This document shows positions 29,626 through 37,365 of a DNA stretch of 37,365 nt, piece by piece. The stretch's first letter is position 1; each line of letters opens with the position of its first letter. Under the pieces are notes generated by a model. It did not search any database and was not told where the DNA came from. It saw only the letters and a program-made list of their open reading frames with translations. This DNA is from Plasmopara viticola (lineage: Eukaryota; Oomycota; Peronosporomycetes; Peronosporales; Peronosporaceae), in NCBI GenBank assembly GCA_001695595.3, contig MBPM02000279.1:1-37365 (forward strand). Reading direction: 5' to 3'. Both the position numbers and the translations under genes were made by a program.

Positions 29626-29949
29626 CATTGAACTTATTGCTGCTTAATTTCGAAGCGGATATTTATACTACCAACTCATGCGCTCTTTTTTAGGGAGCTT
29701 GGTCTGCGTGGGAATTGGTCTGCTTGGATCTATAGTTGTTACTCAGACTTCGGTATCTTTTTGTAAAATGTTTGCATTCGCACTAGATGCTTAAGAGAGG
29801 TGCGCAGATACGCCCGCGTACGTTGCAAAGGGTTGTTATGAGATAAGACTGATCGAAAGAAGCTTTTCTTTTGTCCAAATAGACGTTGCGTGTGTGCGAT
29901 GGTTGCACGTGTTTAATTATAAAATCTAAAAGTTTTTTCCTGTCAGCCT

Positions 29950-30019
29950 TCCCATATAGTCTAGGCGTTAGGATAGCTGGCTCTCACCAGCAGACCGGGT
30001 TCGAGTCCCGGTGTGGGAA
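29950..30019 (+). tRNA. tRNA-Glu(CUC) copy 61, three deletions
   Basis: Single bases lost at GGCGTTAGG, CTCACCAGC and GACCGGG, all in homopolymers. 70 nt. Confidence 0.75.
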
Positions 30020-30290
30020 ATTGTACTTATTGCTGCTTAGTTTCGAAGCGGATATTTATACTACCAACTTATGCGCTTTTTTTTGGGAGCTTGGTCTGCG
30101 TGGGAGCTTGGTCTGCGTGGATCTATAGTTGTTACTACACGACCTCGGTATCTTTTTGTAAAATGTTTGCATTCGCACTAGATGCTTAAAGAGGTGCCAG
30201 ATACGACCGCATACGTTGCAAGTGCTTGTGATGAGATAAGATTGAACGAAAGAAGCTTTTCTTTGTCCCAATAGACGTTGCGTGTATGCA

Positions 30291-30641
30291 ATGGTTGTAC
30301 GTATTGTATTGTATTGTATTACGTTATCGCGTTGCCAAGTTATGCACGTGCTAGGCTCTATGTCTAGTCCACGACATAGAGTGGTGTCCGCATACGTCGA
30401 GTCTCGTTCGGCGGGCAGTGCAGCCAGCACCGAGGCCGTGAGGGTCTTCCATAGTTTTGTGTAGCTCTGACTTGGTAAGAGCCCAGGTGGCGCCCTGGTG
30501 CTGGAGACCGTCGCGTCGAGAGTGAGACCCGTTAGAGACCTGCAGATGCCCGAGAGCACCTTGCCCGAAGCGCGCGAGCATTTAGGCCCCGCGTTTGGAA
30601 GGAGGGCGTCACCCCAACCTTTTCTGAAAATGGTTGTACGT
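30291..30641 (-). mobile_element. Retroposed element, L unit 61
   Basis: Counterpart of L unit 4 (CGAGAGTGAGACC, CTGAAAATGG). Confidence 0.73.
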
Positions 30642-30675
30642 GTTTATACAAATAAAAACTTTTATCTGTCAGCCT

Positions 30676-30747
30676 TCCCATATAGCTAGGCGGTTAGGAT
30701 AGCTGGCTCCTCACCCAGCAGACCGGGTTCGAGTCCCGGTGTGGGAA
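30676..30747 (+). tRNA. tRNA-Glu(CUC) copy 62, indels
   Basis: Deletion in the D stem (TAGCTAGG), insertion in the anticodon loop (GGCTCCTCACCC), deletion at GACCGGG. 72 nt. Confidence 0.72.
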
Positions 30748-31069
30748 ACATTGAACTTATTGCTGCTTAGTTTCGAAGCGGATATTTATACTACCAACTC
30801 ATGCGCTCTTTTTCTTAGGGAGCTTGGTCTGCGTGGGAACTTGGTCTGCTTGGATCTATAGTTGTTACTCACGACTTCGGTATCTTTTTGTAAAATGTTT
30901 GCATTCGCGCTAGATGCTTAAAGTGGTGCCAGATACGACCGCGTACGTTGCAAAGGCTTGTGATGAGATAAGATTGATCGAAAGAAGCTTTTCTTTGTCA
31001 AATAGACGTTGCGTGTGTGCGATGGTTGTACGTGTTTATATAAATCTAAAAGTTTTTTCCTGTCAGCCT

Positions 31070-31141
31070 TCCCTATAGTTAGGCGGTTAGAATAGCTGGC
31101 TCTCACCCAAGCAGACCCGGGTTCGAGTCCCGGTGTGGGAA
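31070..31141 (+). tRNA. tRNA-Glu(CUC) copy 63, indels
   Basis: Deletions at CCCTATAG and GTTAGG, insertion at CCCAAGC, plus G23A shared with copy 6. 72 nt. Confidence 0.72.
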
Positions 31142-31475
31142 CATTGTACTTATTGCTCGCTTAGTTTCGAAGCGGATATTTATACTACCAACTCATGCGC
31201 TCTTTTTTTGGGAGCTTGGTCTGCGTGGGAGCTTGGTCTGCGTGGGAGCTTGGTCTGCGTGGATCTATAGTTGTTTACTCACGACCTCGGTATTTTTTGT
31301 AAAATGTTTGCATTCGCACTAGATGCTTGAAGAGGTGCCAGATACGACGCGTACGTTGCAAATCTTGTGATGAGACAAGATTGATCGAAAGAAGCTTTTC
31401 TTTGTCCAAATAGACGTTGCGTGTGTGCATGGTTGTACGTGTTTATATAAATCTAAAAGTTTTTTCCTGTCACCT

Positions 31476-31547
31476 TCCCATATAGTTAGGCGTTAGGATA
31501 GCTGGCTCTCACCCAGCAGACCCGGGTTCGAGTCGCGGGTGTGGGAA
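31476..31547 (+). tRNA. tRNA-Glu(CUC) copy 64, indels
   Basis: D arm two bases short (GTTAGGCGTTAGG) and T stem disturbed (GTCGCGGGTG). 72 nt. Confidence 0.72.
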
Positions 31548-31882
31548 CATTGTACTTATTGCTGCTTAGTTTCGAAGCGGATATTTATACTACCAACTCA
31601 TGCGCTCTTTTTTTGGGAGCTTGGTCTGCGTGGAGCTTGGTCTGCGTGGGAGCTTGGTTGCTTGGATCTATAGTTGTTACTCAGACTTCGGTATCTTTTT
31701 GTAAAATGTTTGCATTCGCACTAGATGCTTAAAGAGGTGCCAGATACGACCGCGTACGTTGCAAAGACTTGTGATGAGATAAGATTGATCGAAAGAAGCT
31801 TTTTCTTTGTCCAATATAGACGTTGCGTGTGTGCGATGGTTGTACTGTTTATATAAATCTAAAAGTTTTTTCCTGTCAGCCT

Positions 31883-31951
31883 TCCTATAGTCTAGGGGTT
31901 GGATAGCTGGCTCTCACCCAGCAGACCCGGGTTCGAGTCCCGGTGTGGGAA
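31883..31951 (+). tRNA. tRNA-Glu(CUC) copy 65, four bases short
   Basis: Shortest copy, 69 nt: two bases lost in the acceptor/U8 region (TCCTATAG) and two in the D loop (AGGGGTTGGAT). Confidence 0.7.
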
Positions 31952-32222
31952 CATTGTACTTTATTGCTGCTTAGTTTCGAAGCGGATATTTATACTACAC
32001 TCATGCGCTCTTTTTTTCGGGAGCTTGGTCTGCGTGGGAGCTTGGTTGCGTGGATCTATAGTTGTTACTCACGACCTCGGTATCTTTTTGTAAAATGTTT
32101 GCATTCGCACTAGATGCTTAAAGAGGTGCCAGATACGAGCGCATACGTTGCAAGTGCTTGTGATGAGATAAGATTGAACGAAAGAAGCTTTTCCTTGTCC
32201 CAATAGACGTTGCGTGTATGCA

Positions 32223-32567
32223 ATGGTTGTACGTATTGTATTGTATTGTATTACGTTATCGCGTTGCCAAGTTATGCACGTGCTAGGCTCTATGTCTAGT
32301 CCACGACATAGAGTGGTGTCCGCATACGTCGAGTCTCGTTCGGCGGGCAGTGCAGCCAGCACCGAGGCCGTGAGGGTCTTCCATAGTTTTGTGTAGTTTC
32401 TGACTTGGTAAGAGCCCAAGGTGGTGCCTGGTGCTGGAGACCGTCGCGTCGAGGGTGAGACCCGTTAGAGACCTGCAGATGCCCGAGAGCACCTGCCGAA
32501 GCGCGCGAGCATTAGCCCCCGCGCTTGGAAGGAGGGGTCACCCAACTTTTCCGAAATGGTTGTACGT
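32223..32567 (-). mobile_element. Retroposed element, L unit 65
   Basis: Several one-base losses near the minus-strand 5' end; both repeats present. Confidence 0.72.
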
Positions 32568-32603
32568 GTTTATACAAATCTAAAACTTTTTATCTGTCAG
32601 CCT

Positions 32604-32676
32604 TCCCATATAGCCTAGGCGGTTAGGATAGCTGGCTCTCACCCAGCAGACCCGGGTTCGAGTCCCGGTGTGGGAA
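32604..32676 (+). tRNA. tRNA-Glu(CUC) copy 66
   Basis: 73 nt; GCCT D-stem variant (C11-A24 mismatch). Confidence 0.9.
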
Positions 32677-32995
32677 CATTGAACTTATTGCTGCTTAGTT
32701 TCGAAGCGGATATTTATACTACCAACTCATGCGCTCTTTTTTAGGGAGCTTGGTCTGCGTGGGAACTTGGTCTGCTTGGATCTATAGTTGTTACTCACGA
32801 CTTCGGTATCTTTTTGTAAAATGTTTGCATTCGCACTAGATGCTTAAAGAGGTGCCAGATACGACGCGTACGTTGCAAAGGCTTGTGATGAGATAAGATT
32901 GGATCGAAAGAAGCTTTTCTTTGTCCAAATAGACGTTGCGTGTGTGCGATGGTTGTACGTGTTTAATAAATCTAAAAGTTTTTTCCTGTCAGCCT

Positions 32996-33068
32996 TCCCA
33001 TATAGTCTAGGCGGTTAGGATAGCTGGCTCTCACCCAGCAGACCCGGGTTCGAGTCCCGGTGTGGGAA
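32996..33068 (+). tRNA. tRNA-Glu(CUC) copy 67
   Basis: Consensus, 73 nt. Confidence 0.96.
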
Positions 33069-33405
33069 CATTGTACTTATTGCTGCTTAGTTTCGAAGCG
33101 GATATTTATACTACCAACTCATGCGCTCTTTTTTTGGGAGCTTGGTCTGCGTGGGAGCTTGGTCTGCGTGGGAGCTTGGTCTGCGTGGATCTATAGTTGT
33201 TACTCACGACCTCGGTATCTTTTTGTAAAATGTTTGCATTCGCACTAGATGCTTGAAGAGGTGCCAGATACGACCGCGTACGTTGCAAAGGCTTGTGATG
33301 AGACAAGATTGATCGAAAGAAGCTTTTCTTTGTCCAAATAGACGTTGCGTGTGTGCGATGGTTGTACGTGTTTATATAAATCTAAAAGTTTTTTCCTGTC
33401 AGCCT

Positions 33406-33478
33406 TCCCATATAGTCTAGGCGGTTAGGATAGCTGGCTCTCACCCAGCAGACCCGGGTTCGAGTCCCGGTGTGGGAA
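33406..33478 (+). tRNA. tRNA-Glu(CUC) copy 68
   Basis: Consensus, 73 nt. Confidence 0.96.
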
Positions 33479-33800
33479 CATTGTACTTATTGCTGCTTAG
33501 TTTCGAAGCGGATATTTATACTACCAACTCATGCGCTCTTTTTTAGGGAGCTTGGTCTGCGTGGGAACTTGGTCTGCTTGGATCTATAGTTGTTACTCAC
33601 GACTTCGGTATCTTTTTGTAAAATGTTTGCATTCGCACTAGATGCTTAAAGAGTGTGCCAGATACGACCGCGTACGTTGCAAAGGCTTGTGATGAGATAA
33701 GATTGATCGAAAGAAGCTTTTCTTTGTCCAAATAGACGTTGCGTGTGTGCGATGGTTGTACGTGTTTTATATGAATCTAAAAGTTTTTTCCTGTCAGCCT

Positions 33801-33871
33801 TCCATATAGTCTAGGCGGTTAGGATAGCTGGCTCTCACCAGCAGACCCGGGTTCGAGTCCCGGTGTGGGAA
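33801..33871 (+). tRNA. tRNA-Glu(CUC) copy 69, two deletions
   Basis: TCCATA acceptor and CTCACCAGC. 71 nt. Trailer CTTGTTGC as in copy 12. Confidence 0.77.
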
Positions 33872-33934
33872 CATTGTACTTGTTGCTGCTTAGTTTCGAA
33901 GCGGATATTTATACTACTCATGCGCTCTTTTTTT

Positions 33935-34000
33935 GGGAGCTTGGTCTGCGTGGGAGCTTGGTCTGCGTGGGAGCTTGGTCTGCGTGGAGTTGGTCTGCGT
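33935..34000 (+). repeat. 17-bp minisatellite, 4 copies
   Basis: Four copies, two one-base losses; counterpart of the tract at 5743. Confidence 0.9.
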
Positions 34001-34168
34001 GGATCTATAGTTGTTACTCACGACCTCGGTATCTTTTTGTAAAATGTTTGCATTCGCACTAGATTGTTAAGAGGTGCCAGATACGCGCATACGTTGCAAG
34101 TGCTTGTGATGTGATAAGATTGAACGAAAGAAGCTTTTCTTTATCCCAATAGACGTTGCGTGTATGCA

Positions 34169-34514
34169 ATGGTTGTACGTATTGTATTGTATTGTATTAC
34201 GTTATCGCGTTGCCAAGTTATGCAGTGCTAGGCTCTATGTCTAGTCCACGACATAGAGTGGTGTCCGCATACGTCGAGTCTCGTTCGGCGGGCAGTGCAG
34301 CCAGCACCGAGGCCGTGAGGGTCTTCATAGTTTTGTGTAGTTCTGACTTGGTAAGAGCCCAGGTGGCGCCCTGGTGCTGGAGACCGTCGCGTCGAGGGTG
34401 AGACCCGTTAGAGACCTGCAGATGCCGAGAGCACCTGCCGTAAGCGCGCGAGCATTTAGCCCCGCGCTTGGAAGGAGGGCGTCACCCCAACCTTTTCCGA
34501 AAATGGTTGTACGT
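34169..34514 (-). mobile_element. Retroposed element, L unit 69
   Basis: Both repeats present; GCAGTGCTAGG (one C lost) beside the hairpin. Confidence 0.72.
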
Positions 34515-34548
34515 GTTTATACAAATCTAAAATTTTATCTGTCAGCCT

Positions 34549-34620
34549 TCCCATATAGCCTAGGCGGTTAGGATAGCTGGCTCTCACCAGCAGACCCGGG
34601 TTCGAGTCCCGGTGTGGGAA
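34549..34620 (+). tRNA. tRNA-Glu(CUC) copy 70, one deletion
   Basis: GCCT D stem; CTCACCAGC with one base lost. 72 nt. Confidence 0.8.
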
Positions 34621-34934
34621 CATTGAACTTATTGCTGCTTAGTTTCGAAGCGGATATTTATACTACCCAACTCATGCGCTCTTTTTTGGGAGCTTGGTCT
34701 GCGTGGGAACTTGGTCTGCTTGGATCTATAGTTGTTACTCACGACTCGGTATCTTTTTTGTAAAATGTTTGCATTCGACTAGATGCTTAAAGAGGTGCCA
34801 GATACGAGCGTACGTTGCAAAGGCTTGTGATGAGATAAGATTGATCGAAAGAAGCTTTTCTTTGTCCAAATAGACGTTGCGTGTGTGCAATGGTTGTACG
34901 TTTTTATAAATCTAAAAGTTTTTTCTGTCAGCCT

Positions 34935-35006
34935 TCCCATATAGTCTAGGCGGTTAGGATAGCTGGCTCTCACCCAGCAGACCCGGGTTCGAGTCCCGGT
35001 GTGGAA
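34935..35006 (+). tRNA. tRNA-Glu(CUC) copy 71, one deletion
   Basis: One G lost from the 3' acceptor strand (GTGTGGAA). 72 nt. Confidence 0.8.
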
Positions 35007-35293
35007 CATGTACTTATTGCTGCTTAGTTTCGAAGCGGATATTTATACTACCAACTCATGCGCTCTTTTTTTGGGAGCTTGGTCTGCGGTGGGAGCTTGG
35101 TCTGCGTGGGAGCTTGGTCTGCGTGGATCTATAGTTGTTACTCACGACCTCGGTATTTTTTGTAAAATGTTTGCATTCGCACTAGATGCTTAAAGAGGGG
35201 CCAGATACGAGCGCATACGTTGCAAGTGCTTGTGATGAGATAAGATTGAACGAAAGAAGCTTTCCTTGTCCCAATAGACGTTGCGTGTATGCA

Positions 35294-35639
35294 ATGGTTG
35301 TACGTATTGTATTGTATTGTATTACGTTATCGCGTTGCCAAGTTATGCACGTGCTAGGCTCTATGTCTAGTCCACGACATAGAGTGGTGTCCGCATACGT
35401 CGAGTCTCGTTCGGCGGGCAGTGCAGCCAGCACCGAGGCCGTGAGGGTCTTCCATAGTTTTTGTGTAGTTCTGACTTGGTAAGAGCCGGTGGTGCCCTGG
35501 TGCTGGAGACCGTCGCGTCGAGGTGAGACCCGTTAGAGACCTGCAGATGCCCGAGAGCACCTGCCCGAAGCGCGCGAGCATTTAGCCCCGCGCTTGGAAG
35601 GAGGGCGTCACCCCAACCTTTTCCGAAATGGTTGTACGT
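35294..35639 (-). mobile_element. Retroposed element, L unit 71
   Basis: Both repeats present; short loss at AAGAGCCGGTGG. Confidence 0.72.
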
Positions 35640-35674
35640 GTTTATAAAAATTAAAACTTTTTATCTGTCAGCCT

Positions 35675-35747
35675 TCCCATATAGCCTAGGCGGTTAGGAT
35701 AGCTGGCTCTCACCCAGCAGACCCGGGTTCGAGTCCCGGTGTGGGAA
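35675..35747 (+). tRNA. tRNA-Glu(CUC) copy 72
   Basis: 73 nt; GCCT D-stem variant. Confidence 0.9.
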
Positions 35748-36067
35748 CATTGAACTTATTGCTGCTTAGTTTCGAAGCGGATATTTATACTACAACTCAT
35801 GCGCTTTTTTTTAGGGAGCTTGGTCTGCGTGGGAACTTGGTCTGCTTGGATCTATAGTTGTTACTCACGACTTCGGTATCTTTTTGTAAAATGTTTGCAT
35901 TCGCACTAGATGCTTAAAGAGGTGCCAGATACGACGCGCGTACGTTGCAAAGGCTTGTGTGAGATAAGATTGATCGAAAGAAGCTTTTCTTTGTCCAAAT
36001 AGACGTTTGCGTGTGTGCAATGGTTGTACGTGTTTATATAAATCTAAAAGTTTTTTCCTGTCAGCCT

Positions 36068-36138
36068 TCCCATATAGTCTAGGCGGTTAGGATAGCTGGC
36101 TCTCACCAGCAGACCCGGGTTCGAGTCCGGTGTGGGAA
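36068..36138 (+). tRNA. tRNA-Glu(CUC) copy 73, two deletions
   Basis: CTCACCAGC and GAGTCCGG, each one C short. 71 nt. Confidence 0.77.
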
Positions 36139-36472
36139 CATTGTACTTATTGCTGCTTAGTTTCGAAGCGGATATTTATACTACCAACTCATGCGCTCTT
36201 TTTTTGGGAGCTTGGTCTGCGTGGGAGCTTGGTCTGCGTGGGAGCTTGGTCTGCGTGGATTATAGTTGTTACTCACGACCTCGGTATCTTTTTGTAAAAT
36301 GTTTGCATTCGCACTAGATGCTTAAAGAGGTGCCAGATACGACGCGTACGTTGCAAAGGCTTGTGATGAGATAAGATTGATCGAAAGAAGCTTTTCTTTG
36401 TCCAAATAGACGTTGCGTGTGTGCGATGGTTGTACGTGTTTATATAAATCTAAAAGTTTTTCCTGTCAGCCT

Positions 36473-36545
36473 TCCCATATAGTCTAGGCGGTTAGGATAG
36501 CTGGCTCTCACCCAGCAGACCCGGGTTCGAGTCCCGGTGTGGGAA
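36473..36545 (+). tRNA. tRNA-Glu(CUC) copy 74
   Basis: Consensus, 73 nt. Confidence 0.96.
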
Positions 36546-36834
36546 CATTGTACTTATTGCTGCTTAGTTTTCGAAGCGGATATTTATACTACCAACTCAT
36601 GCGCTCTTTTTTTGGGAGCTTGGTCTGCGTGGGAGCTTGGTCTGCGTGGGAGCTTGGTCTGCGTGGATCTATAGTTGTTACTCACGACCTCGGTATCTTT
36701 TTGTAAAATGTTTGCATTCGCACTAGATGCTTAAAGAGGGGAGATACGAGCGCATACGTTGCAAGTGCTTGTGATGAGATAAGATTGAACGAAAGAAGCT
36801 TTTCTTTGTCCCAATAGACGTTGCGTGTAATGCA

Positions 36835-37182
36835 ATGGTTTGTACGTATTGTATTGTATTGTATTACGTTATCGCGTTGCCAAGTTATGCACGTGCTAGG
36901 CTCTATGTCTAGTCCACGACATAGAGTGGTGTCCGCATACGTCGAGTCTCGTTCGGCGGGCAGTGCAGCCAGCACCGAGGCCGTGAGGGTCTTCCATAGT
37001 TTTGTGTAGTCTGACTTGGTAAGAGCCAGGTGGCGCCCTGGTGCTGGAGACCGTCGCGTCGAGGGTGAGACCCGTTAGAGACCTGCAGATGCCCGAGAGC
37101 ACCTGCCCGAAGCGCGCGAGCATTTAGCCCCCGCGCTTGGAAGAGGGCGTCACCCCAACCTTTTCCGAAAATGGTTGTACGT
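36835..37182 (-). mobile_element. Retroposed element, L unit 74
   Basis: Left repeat carries an extra T; otherwise consensus. Confidence 0.72.
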
Positions 37183-37218
37183 GTTTATACAAATCTAAAA
37201 GTTTTTTTCTGTCAGCCT

Positions 37219-37291
37219 TCCCATATAGTCTAGGCGGTTAGGATAGCTGGCTCTCACCCAGCAGACCCGGGTTCGAGTCCCGGTGTGGGAA
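37219..37291 (+). tRNA. tRNA-Glu(CUC) copy 75
   Basis: Consensus, 73 nt. Last full copy; its trailer, T run and the start of a minisatellite run to the window edge, so the array continues. Confidence 0.96.
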
Positions 37292-37365
37292 CATTGAACT
37301 TATTGCTGCTTAATTTCGAAGCGGATATTTATACTACCAACTCATGCGCTCTTTTTTAGGGAGCT
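37292..37365 (+). repeat. Partial unit at the right edge
   Basis: Trailer of tRNA copy 75, its T6 run and the first bases of a minisatellite. The array continues. Confidence 0.9.

Noticed and set aside
1..37365. Assignment to Entamoeba because of tandem tRNA units with short repeats
   Set aside because: Spacers are not AT-rich enough, and the tRNA body resembles plant-type tRNA-Glu. The similarity is in layout only.
1..37365. Bacterial, organellar or viral tRNA array
   Set aside because: No encoded CCA, U1-A72 pair, upstream TATA box and T-run terminators point to nuclear Pol III genes.

Overview
This window is one tandem array of a single tRNA gene and holds no convincing protein-coding gene. 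I count 75 copies of a eukaryotic-type tRNA-Glu with anticodon CUC, all on the + strand, about one every 500 bp. The array runs off both edges. The intact copy is 73 nt with the discriminator base: 7-bp acceptor stem (TCCCATA/TGTGGGA), D arm, 5-bp anticodon stem (GCTGG/CCAGC) with loop CTCTCAC, 4-nt variable loop and 5-bp T stem (CCGGG/CCCGG) with loop TTCGAGT. No CCA is encoded and internal A and B boxes are present, so this is nuclear eukaryotic DNA. The D loop, variable loop, T arm and an upstream TATA box resemble what I recall of land-plant cytosolic tRNA-Glu(CUC) genes. A plant or alga is a reasonable guess, but the species cannot be named from the sequence.

Two repeat-unit types alternate. 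The short unit (S, about 393 bp plus 17 bp for each extra minisatellite copy, 52 internal intervals) consists of tRNA, a conserved 60-nt trailer, a T6-T7 run, a 17-bp minisatellite (usually 2-3 copies, up to 7), a conserved spacer, a TATA box at -33 and the next tRNA. The long unit (L, about 730 bp, 22 intervals) is the same unit carrying a GC-rich insert of about 326 bp. The insert is flanked by a perfect 12-bp direct repeat that is present once in every S unit. On the minus strand it ends in a pentanucleotide tail (ATACA)n. S is therefore the empty site and L the filled site of a retroposed element that entered 37-48 bp upstream of one tRNA-Glu gene, antisense to it, and was then multiplied by unequal exchange.

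Layout: units 1-13 (1 to about 6.8 kb) carry many one-base indels. Units 14-54 (about 6.8 to 26.5 kb) are clean and contain higher-order repeats of about 1.9 kb (three S plus one L). Units 55-75 (27 kb to the end) are indel-rich again. The last 18 units repeat the S/L order of the first 18, and over the first 11-12 of these they also share private variants (offset about 28.2 kb). The array thus has nested periodicity (17 bp, about 393/730 bp, about 1.9 kb, about 28 kb). The outermost level and the indels may be partly assembly or consensus artefacts.
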